Source of the DNA: a virus
Virus record (IMG/VR): IMGVR_UViG_3300001419_000004
Span: 49,026 to 113,025 of that record
Reading direction: 5' to 3' (one strand)
Length of the DNA: 64,000 nucleotides
Part shown: one piece after another, positions 51,951 to 59,446 of the stretch
How positions within the stretch are numbered: position 1 is the stretch's first letter
Layout of the letters: each line of letters starts with the position of its first letter
The notes under the pieces: model-generated
What the model was told of the DNA's origin: nothing
The model's database searches: none
The model's input: only the letters and a program-made list of their open reading frames with translations
Program-made: the position numbers and the translations under genes

Positions 51951-52706
51951 TTAGTACCTGTAAATTGCAGAAGCATATGGGTCATCTGAGAGCAGGATAG
52001 CATCCTGCATGACTTTATCACGCAACTCTTGCCCTTTCTGCTTGAGGTCACCGCCATCTAAGCTCAATGACCCACCATCTGGGCTAGGTATACCACTAAA
52101 CTTACCTCTAGCGCTCCCTAACATAATCATGCTTTCAGCCAATAGCATATCCATTGCCAGTAGCTTGTTGGCAGGGGTACGCCATGTGGAAATAGGTGGA
52201 ATGTACAAAACAGTAACAGGGAATGAACCTTTCGGCGTTGGATACAATCTTATTTTATTATCGCCCAAAACTTCCCAATGGCCCTCATTGCCCAATAACC
52301 GTTGACTGAACCTTCTATATGACTGCAACAGATGGTAATCAGTAAGAATTTGCTGTATGCCAGTAATATTTCCGATGTTCCCCGCAATATTGCTCGGTAT
52401 TCCAAGCCTGCGTCTTATCTTATCAAATTCAGAATTGTGCGGCGGAATTTTTCCGTACGACTGCAAGCAAGTCTGTTTCCATTCTTCATCATGGTCTGCG
52501 CCAGAAATAAAATGGGCCATCTCATCAGCAATTACATCTAGAAAGTCACCGTTGCAATAACGATATTGGGATAGATAAATTGTGCCTTCATCAATATCTG
52601 TAAACGCATTGACACTAGTGAGAGGCGACAGATTTATTTTTAGCCTTGGCTTTGAACTTGCATCGGTGAAATGGGCCAAGTTGGTCTGTGTATTTATAGT
52701 GGTCAT
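51951..52706 (-). CDS. Chimeric protein: SprT-like segment joined to the C-terminal half of a neck protein
   Basis: A 251-residue protein with GAGGT before the ATG. Residues 1 to about 95 resemble an SprT-like metallopeptidase (GTIYLSQYRYCNGDFLDVIA, then DEMAHFISGADHDEEWKQ); the usual HExxH reads DEMAH, so the first zinc ligand is changed. From about residue 107 (AGNIGNITGIQQILTDYHLL, later FSGIPSPDGGSLSLDGGDL) it is the C-terminal part of the neck protein whose N-terminal half is encoded at 53705-54421. The two halves are separated by a Hint domain and an endonuclease gene. Whether the halves are joined by trans-splicing or work as separate chains is not known. Confidence 0.75.
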   Translation of the reverse strand: MTTINTQTNLAHFTDASSKPRLKINLSPLTSVNAFTDIDEGTIYLSQYRYCNGDFLDVIADEMAHFISGADHDEEWKQTCLQSYGKIPPHNSEFDKIRRRLGIPSNIAGNIGNITGIQQILTDYHLLQSYRRFSQRLLGNEGHWEVLGDNKIRLYPTPKGSFPVTVLYIPPISTWRTPANKLLAMDMLLAESMIMLGSARGKFSGIPSPDGGSLSLDGGDLKQKGQELRDKVMQDAILLSDDPYASAIYRY

Positions 52707-53601
52707 GTTCTACCTCTTTTAATTCATTAATATCTTTGAGCCACAAAGTATAGCATGACCCCAATTTTAATGATTTTACATTTCTAAAACCAATTCTGTC
52801 ATAATTATACCCACCAATAAACAAATCATATCCTAACTTACGTTCATCATTGGTCAATCCTCTAAACTTTATGCCAGCTTTTTTTGCTGCATATGAGGCG
52901 TATAGCCGCTTCATATGTGGAACCATTTTATTGGCTGGTTTAACTTCAACCCATCGGTCGCCGCTTTTAGCTTGAATTGAAAAATCAACATAATACATTC
53001 TCATGCGTCTCTTTATTACATCCATATATGGGATTTTAATTAGTTCATAATCCCATGACTCAACATCTGGGTCGTTATCAAGCAATAATGCATAACATAG
53101 CTCATGCAATGACTTGAACAATACTAACTTTTCTGATTTAACTGGATGATATTCAAATCTTGACCGTCTTTTGTTTATCTTGGCTATATTTATCGGATTA
53201 TGCCCAGGATGAAGATACCCTGTCTTTTTCATATATCGCAACTGCATTGAAATTGAAGCATTTTTAGGGTCTTTTTTAAACCCAAATTCGCGCGTTCGAT
53301 TCCTAATAGTATTAAAATGGAATCCAGTTTCTTCCGCTATTGTCTTAGCATCCTTATTCTGAACAACATATTCTTGATATAAAAATTCCTTAGTTAATTT
53401 AGAAGTGTCTTTTAAAGATTTACGATGTGCATCTAAAGCCAATTGACTATGATTGTGAATTGAAGTGTCGACACCAACAAACTGCAATTTGCGTTTTATA
53501 GTTACTTTAGAGCAATTAAATTTAATTGCACATTGTTTTAAAGTATGATTTTTGAAATATTCTTTTAACTCATCTACTTGTATATCTATTTTATTGCTCA
53601 C
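52615..53601 (-). CDS. Free-standing homing endonuclease, PD-(D/E)XK type
   Basis: About 328 residues from a GTG at 53601 (VSNKIDIQVDEL); upstream in-frame ATGs would add a hydrophobic stretch that looks non-coding. Two or three helix-turn-helix units fill the N-terminal half (LKQCAIKFNCSKVTIKRKL; AKTIAEETGFHFNTIRNR). The nuclease part contains LHELCYALLLDNDPDVESWD, YELIKIPYM, MYYVDFSIQAKSG and WVEVKPANK, i.e. E...VDF...EVK, a PD-(D/E)XK arrangement of the TnsA type. It is inserted inside a split neck gene and overlaps the downstream fragment by 92 bases. A TATAAATA-like motif overlaps the GTG. Confidence 0.75.
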   Translation of the reverse strand: MSNKIDIQVDELKEYFKNHTLKQCAIKFNCSKVTIKRKLQFVGVDTSIHNHSQLALDAHRKSLKDTSKLTKEFLYQEYVVQNKDAKTIAEETGFHFNTIRNRTREFGFKKDPKNASISMQLRYMKKTGYLHPGHNPINIAKINKRRSRFEYHPVKSEKLVLFKSLHELCYALLLDNDPDVESWDYELIKIPYMDVIKRRMRMYYVDFSIQAKSGDRWVEVKPANKMVPHMKRLYASYAAKKAGIKFRGLTNDERKLGYDLFIGGYNYDRIGFRNVKSLKLGSCYTLWLKDINELKEVEHDHYKYTDQLGPFHRCKFKAKAKNKSVASH

Positions 53602-53704
53602 ATATTTATATTTGATTGCCCATATAAGTATGATAATCAGAATCATCGCCAAATACGCCACCAGCGGTTATACTTCCATCATAATATATCGAAAAATTAT
53701 TCAT

Positions 53705-54421
53705 CTAACTCACCAATATAGGTTGTCCATCTACACTTGCCCAAAAACAATGTGCCCCAGGCACAATAATAGAGTTGGTAGGGCCATTCAATTCTTTAAC
53801 ACTAACAACTTTAGATGGTCCGTCGCTCGTCATTATATCGGAGCCAACAACACATTCATCAGCAGGCACCCATCCATCCATCATATCGTCTAAACTACTC
53901 GTCTTTAGTGGATGGTTTGGCGTGACTACAATTTTCCCATATTCATGTTCAATTTCTAGCAACTGCTGGTCTTTATCATGTTTTTCTATTTTAATCTTCT
54001 TGTCGCCAAATGGTGTTTTGGCCTTATAATCCTCTTGCCATTCATCAATAAGAATCATCTCACCATCTGACCGCAGAATTTTGGTGCCAGGACCAAAACA
54101 GAATAAAAAGCTCTCCGCACCGAATATTTGGTCAATCATTGTCGTTACTGGATCCCATGCCACCTCTTGAATCCAATATGCATTATTCGGTAAATCATAT
54201 GTGTTCTCTAGAGGCGTGGTGTAGAAAACAGCAAACATCTGCTCTTTTGAAAAGTAATGAGCTATGAAATTGCCAGTAGTACGTAGGACCGTTTCCCACT
54301 GGTCTTCTGTGATTTCTACCTCAACCACCGGGTGACCCAATTTAGATAATACGTATTTCTTCATTGGGTCGCTATCAACTTGCAAAATGTATGGTAAATC
54401 TGACGGACCTACTATCGCCAT
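53705..54421 (-). CDS. N-terminal half of a neck protein fused to a Hint (intein-like) domain
   Basis: A 238-residue protein. Residues 1-107 are the N-terminal part of a virion neck protein (LGHPVVEVEITEDQWETVL; AYWIQEVAWDPVTTMIDQIF; GAESFLF). From Cys108 a Hint domain begins: CFGPGTKILRSDG (block A), VVTPNHPLKT (block B), SIIVPGAHCFWASVDGQP (block F-like), then ILVS and an amber stop where the terminal His-Asn should be. The C-terminal neck half is encoded about 1.4 kb downstream at 51951-52706. This resembles a fractured gene with a split or decaying intein. Confidence 0.8.
   Translation of the reverse strand: MAIVGPSDLPYILQVDSDPMKKYVLSKLGHPVVEVEITEDQWETVLRTTGNFIAHYFSKEQMFAVFYTTPLENTYDLPNNAYWIQEVAWDPVTTMIDQIFGAESFLFCFGPGTKILRSDGEMILIDEWQEDYKAKTPFGDKKIKIEKHDKDQQLLEIEHEYGKIVVTPNHPLKTSSLDDMMDGWVPADECVVGSDIMTSDGPSKVVSVKELNGPTNSIIVPGAHCFWASVDGQPILVS
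53708..54100 (-). other. Hint domain lacking the C-terminal His-Asn
   Basis: Encodes residues 108-238 of the split neck protein. The nucleophilic N-terminal Cys, block B TxxH (TPNHP) and block F are present, but the chain stops (TAG, 53705-53707) directly after ILVS, without the Asn and the +1 nucleophile. It could cleave its N-terminal junction, or act as one part of a trans-splicing pair, or be inactive. Confidence 0.75.
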
Positions 54422-54432
54422 AGTTGCACCTC

Positions 54433-54446
54433 ATATTATATTTGCC
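54433..54446 (-). promoter_or_regulatory. Candidate late promoter of the neck operon
   Basis: The minus strand reads GGCAAATATAATATG, about 12-25 bases upstream of the start at 54421. Confidence 0.6.
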
Positions 54447-54520
54447 AAATAATCAATTATGCCCATGAGCAATCGTCATAATCAAACATAGTATATAAAA
54501 ATGAAGGAAATTGAAACTAA

Positions 54521-55984
54521 ATGATAAATCACAAAAATAAAGATGAGTTACAAACCGCATATTCAATAATGAGTATCAGAGACATAGCAAAGCGATGCTC
54601 AGTGTCTCCAGCTACAATCCGATATTATGTAAAGAAATTTGGCATTAAAACCAGAAGCATAAGTAAAGGAATGTTACTAAAATCCGACCATATATCGCAA
54701 CGTTCTAAAAACCACTGGTCGAATAAAGCCAATAGGACAAAACATTCAGAAATAATGAAAAGGATACAAAGCAACAGAAAGCAAAAATTATCAGAATCAG
54801 CTAAAAAGAATTGGGAAAAGAATCGTGATAGTATCATTGCTGGCATAAAAAAATCCACAACCGACGTAAAAAAGAAGAAGATATCTGAATCATTAAAGAA
54901 AAGTTGGACACCAGCACGTAAAAAATTGCAATCAGAACTGGCAGTGAAGTTGTGGAAAGATTCAGAATACTTTATTAAAACAACTCAAGGAATAAACCTA
55001 GCAACCAGTTCAGATGAATTCAAACAAAAAGTAAGTGCCAATTCAAAGAGGATGTGGAAGTCAAAACAATATAGACAAAAACAAGCTACAGCTATATCTA
55101 ACTTGTCACCTATATCCATATTAGATAACATAATTATTAATTCCCTGCAAAGCATGGGAATCGATGCACAACCAATAAGCCTAGGACCATGGTCATTTGA
55201 TGTCGGTTTTTCCTATAAAGATCGCAATATTTTAATCGAATGCCAAGGAGAATATTGGCATTCACGCCCATCTAGAATAACTAGAGACAAACAAAAGAAG
55301 ACATATTTCGACAAATATTTGTCTGATAAATGGGAATTATATTATATTTACGAACACCAGTTTTATGGCTTAAATAGTATTAGACATATCTTAAAGAATG
55401 TCCTACATCAAGAGGATATATCAAAACAATTTGACCTCAAACATGTTGAAGTTAAAATCATCCGTAAAAGCGTGATAAATGATTTCTTTAATCTATATCA
55501 TTACTTATCTAAAGGTAGAGCGGGGTTGGGTATTGGTGCATTTCTGGACAACAAATTAGTAGCGGCAATAAATTATACAGGCATCACAAGATTACAGACG
55601 GCCGCTAGATTGAATTTAGAACACAAAGAAATATTAGAGTTGCAACGGTTATGCATCCACCCTGAATATCATAAAAAGAATTTCGCATCGTGGTTTATAG
55701 CGAAATCTATGAAATTTATTCCAAAGCATATCAAAACATTAATAGCATTTTCAGACATAGGGGCTGGACACAGCGGCACCGTTTATAAAGCAGCTGGGTG
55801 GCAAGAAGACGGGAGGACAAAACCGTCTTACTGGTATATTGATTCTAATGGTACAAGATATTACAAAAAATCAGTATGGGATCAAGCTAAGCGGCTGAGA
55901 ATGAAAGAACAAGATTATGCAAATACAAACGGTCTGCATAAAATAAAGGGCCTAGAAGTCCTAAGGTTCATTAAACATCTTTAA
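54521..55984 (+). CDS. Vsr-type homing endonuclease fused to a Mom-like domain (copy 3)
   Basis: A 487-residue protein. N-terminal helix-turn-helix (SIRDIAKRCSVSPATIRYYV, about 17-36), then about five short W repeats (NHWSNKANRTK, NWEKNRD, SWTPARKK, LWKDSEYF, MWKSKQYRQK). The nuclease core (about 205-295) is the most diverged of the five: PWSFDVGFSYKDRNILIECQ, then GEYWHSRP and YYIYEHQF, still with the D, E and H-bearing motifs. The C-terminal domain (about 315-487) has YHYLSKGRAGLGIGAF, LQRLCIHPEYHKKNFASW, FSDIGAGHSGTVYKAAGW and KPSYWY. It is divergent from the neck operon and in the opposite orientation to the surrounding genes. Confidence 0.8.
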   Translation: MINHKNKDELQTAYSIMSIRDIAKRCSVSPATIRYYVKKFGIKTRSISKGMLLKSDHISQRSKNHWSNKANRTKHSEIMKRIQSNRKQKLSESAKKNWEKNRDSIIAGIKKSTTDVKKKKISESLKKSWTPARKKLQSELAVKLWKDSEYFIKTTQGINLATSSDEFKQKVSANSKRMWKSKQYRQKQATAISNLSPISILDNIIINSLQSMGIDAQPISLGPWSFDVGFSYKDRNILIECQGEYWHSRPSRITRDKQKKTYFDKYLSDKWELYYIYEHQFYGLNSIRHILKNVLHQEDISKQFDLKHVEVKIIRKSVINDFFNLYHYLSKGRAGLGIGAFLDNKLVAAINYTGITRLQTAARLNLEHKEILELQRLCIHPEYHKKNFASWFIAKSMKFIPKHIKTLIAFSDIGAGHSGTVYKAAGWQEDGRTKPSYWYIDSNGTRYYKKSVWDQAKRLRMKEQDYANTNGLHKIKGLEVLRFIKHL

Positions 55985-56030
55985 ACATCACAGGGTATGC
56001 GTCAACATATATTGCCGTCTTGCAATGCTC

Positions 56031-56252
56031 TTATTTCTCAGGTGTATTCCGGCGTGGGCATGTTGCTCTGCGTGCTGCCCGCTCTTGCTTCTTAGCAAGA
56101 GACTGTGCACGTCTGCCAGTACCTCGCCCCACACCACCGCCAGTGCCATCTTTCACGCCTTGGCCTCTACCGCCACCGAAGCCTCTACCCAAACCTAAAC
56201 CTCTCTTAAAGCCAAAACCTCTTCCAAAACCAAATGCTGGTAACGCCATCAT
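56031..56252 (-). CDS. Small Gly/Arg-rich basic protein
   Basis: A 73-residue protein; after MMALPA it is almost entirely Gly, Arg, Phe and Lys (GFGRGFGFKRGLGLGRGFGG) with a basic C-terminus (QERAARRATCPRR). AAGGA precedes the ATG, and it follows the 56254-56691 gene by one base. The composition suggests a disordered nucleic-acid-binding or capsid-internal protein. No family recognised. Confidence 0.6.
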   Translation of the reverse strand: MMALPAFGFGRGFGFKRGLGLGRGFGGGRGQGVKDGTGGGVGRGTGRRAQSLAKKQERAARRATCPRRNTPEK

Positions 56253-56253
56253 C

Positions 56254-56691
56254 TTATCCTTTCATGAATTGATTACCATCTAATGCGATATATGAAATTG
56301 ACCCAGGGTCCTCATTAGTATTAACATACGCAACACCATCATACTCATGATTTTTCAGTGCATCTCGGATTCCTTCAAAAGCAGCCTTAATGCCCTTATT
56401 ATCTAAAATCTTCTTAATAACAGGAATAAGGTCCGCTGTTATGCCTGGATTGTTTCCTGCAACAATATCTTGTGCTAATGCAACTGGATTAATATTATGA
56501 GACCGTCCAGAATCCACCATAGTTGCCGGGCTATTTAATTTCAAAATTCCACGATGAATATCACGTCCTATAGATGCTTTTTGTGCTGCGGCCATAGTTC
56601 CAAAATGAAGAAGAATACCTTCTGACGACCCAGCCCGAAAAACCACAGGGTCTGCGCTGCCCATTGTCTCATATAGCATCGGTAGTTTCAT
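56254..56691 (-). CDS. ADP-ribosyltransferase-like small protein
   Basis: A 145-residue protein. PVVFRAGSSEGILLHFGTMA (about residues 15-34), LKLNSPATMVDSGR, and especially HEYDGVAYVNTNEDPGSISY (about 114-133) followed by IALDGNQ match the pattern of small phage-associated ADP-ribosyltransferase domains: a start R, a mid beta segment, and the YDGxxYxNxxEDxGSxSYI end with the likely catalytic Glu. T4 uses such enzymes (Alt, Mod) on host proteins. It lies among virion-like genes, so it might be packaged and injected. Function is inferred from the pattern only. Confidence 0.6.
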   Translation of the reverse strand: MKLPMLYETMGSADPVVFRAGSSEGILLHFGTMAAAQKASIGRDIHRGILKLNSPATMVDSGRSHNINPVALAQDIVAGNNPGITADLIPVIKKILDNKGIKAAFEGIRDALKNHEYDGVAYVNTNEDPGSISYIALDGNQFMKG

Positions 56692-56697
56692 GTTAGA

Positions 56698-57264
56698 TTA
56701 TAACGGAAAATGTAATCCACCACGACCATATTTAACGCCGTTTATTTCCAGTTTAATCATCTCGACTTCAACTGACTCTATGGCACCTTCTAATGCCGTC
56801 TTTAATGCTCTAGCAGCACTTCTATTAGCTGCATTTGGCTCAGTGCTAATAGTGTAGGCGGGTGTGCCAGTAGCCGGACCATTCCATACTCTACCGCCGC
56901 TTATTAATTGTTTTTCACTATACGGAATAACATTAGAGCCTTCATAGAATCCCACCACCGTCAGAGTATCTGGTGACTCGCCGAACTGAGGTTTTACCGC
57001 AACAGCACCCATATTGCTTGACAACGAACTATCACTAGCAGCCAAGCCCCAATGTATTGAGCCGCCAGGGACTGTGAAATTGGCACCAACAGTCGTTCCT
57101 AGTCCAGTTCCAGCACCGGGGATAGCATTTTCCAGGTTCGTATTTAAATCATTCCAGACTAAACGGGCAAATCGTTCACGACTCCGCTGAATCTCGAATC
57201 TCTTTCCGCTGCCACGCTCCGGAACAATCTTGAAATAGGCTGTAAATGGTACTCTATTAGGCAT
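56698..57264 (-). CDS. Virion-region protein (unknown)
   Basis: A 188-residue protein from MPNRVPFTAYF (TTGGAG upstream). It mixes a basic N-terminus (GKRFEIQRSRERFARLVW) with beta-rich, Gly/Thr/Pro-rich stretches. A strong late promoter motif lies at 57281-57296, in the gap behind the homing gene. It is probably a structural protein; no family recognised. Confidence 0.65.
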   Translation of the reverse strand: MPNRVPFTAYFKIVPERGSGKRFEIQRSRERFARLVWNDLNTNLENAIPGAGTGLGTTVGANFTVPGGSIHWGLAASDSSLSSNMGAVAVKPQFGESPDTLTVVGFYEGSNVIPYSEKQLISGGRVWNGPATGTPAYTISTEPNAANRSAARALKTALEGAIESVEVEMIKLEINGVKYGRGGLHFPL

Positions 57265-57280
57265 ATCTGTTCTCCAATTC

Positions 57281-57296
57281 TGTAAATATATTTGAA
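57281..57296 (-). promoter_or_regulatory. Candidate late promoter of the 56698-57264 operon
   Basis: The minus strand reads TTCAAATATATTTACA, nearly identical to the motif at 13561-13576. It starts 17 bases upstream of the ATG at 57264 and only 7 bases beyond the homing-gene stop. Confidence 0.65.
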
Positions 57297-57302
57297 GAAA
57301 TC

Positions 57303-58847
57303 CTAATACAGTCGCAACCAATAAATATATCGATATTTTTCCTTGCCATAGATTTTTGATAACTCATTCTGGCATGCAAATTCAGATTCTTTCATATCTG
57401 ATTTAACAGCTTTATTATAAACAGTTTTCTTGTGCCAAACAAAACCATCAACATCAAGATACCAATAACTGGGGGGCACCACACCATTGAACTCCCAATT
57501 TCCGGCCTTGTATATGGTACCAACATGGTTGTGCGACAAATCTGCAAATGCAATTATAGCTTTTGCATTTTGAAAATCGTTGCGAATCTTTTTAATAAAT
57601 TTAGCAGTCAACCAGGTCGCAAAGTTCTTCTTCTGATAGCTTGGGTGAATACATAGTCTGGTATATTCTATTAATTCGTCATATTTTAATTCAAGTCTAT
57701 CTGCTGATTGTTTTCTAGTGATTGGACCAAACGACCCAACTGCAATCAATTCATCTCCAAGGAATGCACCATAATTTTTGGAATTTTTTCTGGCTGTGCC
57801 TATATAGTGATAGGCACCAAGCAGTTTAATAGCCTCAACATAGTTAATTTGACGTATATTTACCATATTAAATTGGAACTTAATAACATCTAGTTTATGC
57901 AATCCAACCCAATATCTAATTAATTGTTTCACTCTATCTATATTAGCGAAATCATGTTCCCATAAATATTTTAAGTCATAAGCATCATTCTGGTATTTAT
58001 AAATATAATTCGATTTTCTGCGGTCATTTGCCACTACTTCTGGCAGCGAATGCCAATAGTCACCATTACATTCAATTATAAGATTTTTAGCATCATGCTT
58101 CGGAATCACACAATCAAAATGCCAATACCCAATTACACATTGCACATCGTCTTCTTTATCATTATGTTCTCTATAGTATTCAATTCCCATCTCATCTAAT
58201 ATGCCATATAATTTTGTCTGCAATGAAGATACTTTCGGATATGCTGCCATTTTAGCGAGCATAAATTTGCGATATTCAGGGTCACACCATTTATCACGCA
58301 TCCTCTTTGATATCTTATTAGATTGCATCAGCATGGCTTCAGAGTTGGACCTCATTTCAAGGCCAAGCTCCGCCATCGTGTCATGCACAAAAGTAGTTGA
58401 CCAGCCAACACCCGATGCTATCTCCGATACAGATTTACTTTCATATTGTTCTATCAACCATTGCGAATTTGCCCATTCGCATAATGGTTTCTTACCATAT
58501 CCCAATCTTATCTGGGTAGCATTTTTATGGTCTCTACTTTTAATGCCATATTTTTTCATCCATTTATGGACTACTGATTGTGAAACCCCATAAATTTTAG
58601 ATATTTGGGATTGGCTTAATTGTTGAGTACAATATAGCTTCTCTAAATCTTTTCGGGTAGGCATAGGTGCAGATAACGATTCTGATGTACTTCTAGATTT
58701 AATCCCAAATTGTTTACATGCGAAAATCATAGCTCTTTTCGAAACCCCAACAATATTTGACATCTGCGAATATGATAATTTTTTATTATAATAATGGTCA
58801 TATAACCATTCAGAATTACGCCAAATTTTCCGCTCTAAATTAGCCAT
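57303..58847 (-). CDS. Vsr-type homing endonuclease fused to a Mom-like domain (copy 4)
   Basis: A 514-residue protein with three N-terminal helix-turn-helix units (LSYSQMSNIVGVSKRAMIFA; LSQSQISKIYGVSQSVVHKW; SVSEIASGVGWSTTFVHDTM). The nuclease core (about 205-300) has YREHNDKEDD, WHFDCVIPK, LIIECNGDYWH and YDLKYLWEHDF. The Mom-like domain (about 325-514) has YHYIGTARKNS, YGAFLGDELIAVGSFG, TRLCIHPSYQKKNFATW, FADLSHNHVGTIYKAGNW and PPSYWY. The C-terminal domain here reads most clearly as Mom-family. It lies between two small virion-like genes and is followed directly by a late promoter for the next gene. Confidence 0.83.
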   Translation of the reverse strand: MANLERKIWRNSEWLYDHYYNKKLSYSQMSNIVGVSKRAMIFACKQFGIKSRSTSESLSAPMPTRKDLEKLYCTQQLSQSQISKIYGVSQSVVHKWMKKYGIKSRDHKNATQIRLGYGKKPLCEWANSQWLIEQYESKSVSEIASGVGWSTTFVHDTMAELGLEMRSNSEAMLMQSNKISKRMRDKWCDPEYRKFMLAKMAAYPKVSSLQTKLYGILDEMGIEYYREHNDKEDDVQCVIGYWHFDCVIPKHDAKNLIIECNGDYWHSLPEVVANDRRKSNYIYKYQNDAYDLKYLWEHDFANIDRVKQLIRYWVGLHKLDVIKFQFNMVNIRQINYVEAIKLLGAYHYIGTARKNSKNYGAFLGDELIAVGSFGPITRKQSADRLELKYDELIEYTRLCIHPSYQKKNFATWLTAKFIKKIRNDFQNAKAIIAFADLSHNHVGTIYKAGNWEFNGVVPPSYWYLDVDGFVWHKKTVYNKAVKSDMKESEFACQNELSKIYGKEKYRYIYWLRLY

Positions 58848-58881
58848 TAATCATTTCTATCGGTTAATTAAAATACAAAAC

Positions 58882-58905
58882 GAAGGGCCAGTTTCCTGGC
58901 CCTTC
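58882..58905 (-). terminator. Rho-independent terminator after the 58937-59344 gene
   Basis: A 10-bp stem (58882-58891 with 58896-58905, GAAGGGCCAG) with a 4-base loop, followed on the minus strand by a T-rich tail. Confidence 0.85.
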
Positions 58906-58936
58906 TTGGTGTTTGTCAAGTTTAATTTTAACAGGC

Positions 58937-59344
58937 TTACAGCCTGTTGGTTGTACCACCGGTAGTGTCGCGAGCGTCCTGATGTACGTCGCCACCAACG
59001 GTAGCTGCAGTTTCCTGAACAAATTTGTCGCCACCGATTTCGACTGGGAAATCGACGCCAGAAATTTGCTGGACCACGCTGAAGTCCTTGACCGCCTGGA
59101 CCCCAACAACAATTGGATGACCTCTTTGTGCCACTGCGCTTGCCTCTCCCATGTAGGTCGAGAAGTCGGTAACGCTAGTATCACGCGATACGACTGCTGT
59201 CCTTACTTCTTCACCCGGCGCAATTAAGATTAGCCGACGAAGCTTGCCCGTGATGTTCTTGATTGAGTCATGACGCTGCGGTTCGCGTTGCGCCCTAACC
59301 CTGCGGAAAACTTGAATCTGTGTGTTTAGTGGCTGACTTGCCAT
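58937..59344 (-). CDS. Small virion-type protein with strong expression signals
   Basis: A 135-residue protein (MASQPLNTQIQVFRRVRAQR). It has an excellent AAGGAG, a late promoter motif (59374-59390) and a strong terminator, the arrangement of an abundant structural protein such as a capsid decoration or head protein. Beta-rich features are seen (LRRLILIAPGEEVRTAVV; GHPIVVGVQAVKDFSV). No family recognised. Confidence 0.7.
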   Translation of the reverse strand: MASQPLNTQIQVFRRVRAQREPQRHDSIKNITGKLRRLILIAPGEEVRTAVVSRDTSVTDFSTYMGEASAVAQRGHPIVVGVQAVKDFSVVQQISGVDFPVEIGGDKFVQETAATVGGDVHQDARDTTGGTTNRL

Positions 59345-59374
59345 TTTCTTTCTCCTTTACTCAGGACAAACACC

Positions 59375-59417
59375 TTATATTATTTTTGATGTGTGCCAGT
59401 ATTCAAAAATAATATAA
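59375..59417. promoter_or_regulatory. Divergent late-type promoters arranged as a perfect inverted repeat
   Basis: Bases 59375-59389 are the exact reverse complement of 59403-59417 (TCAAAAATAATATAA), with a 13-base spacer. Each arm resembles the TCAAATATAAT motif and points outward, one towards the small virion gene (minus) and one towards the homing gene (plus). Confidence 0.65.
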
Positions 59418-59446
59418 TGCGAACCTTTCAATAAAGGAATTCACAT

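Noticed and set aside
58864-59184. 106-codon minus-strand frame overlapping the small virion gene
   Set aside because: Overlaps the better-supported 58937-59344 gene in another frame and runs through its terminator.
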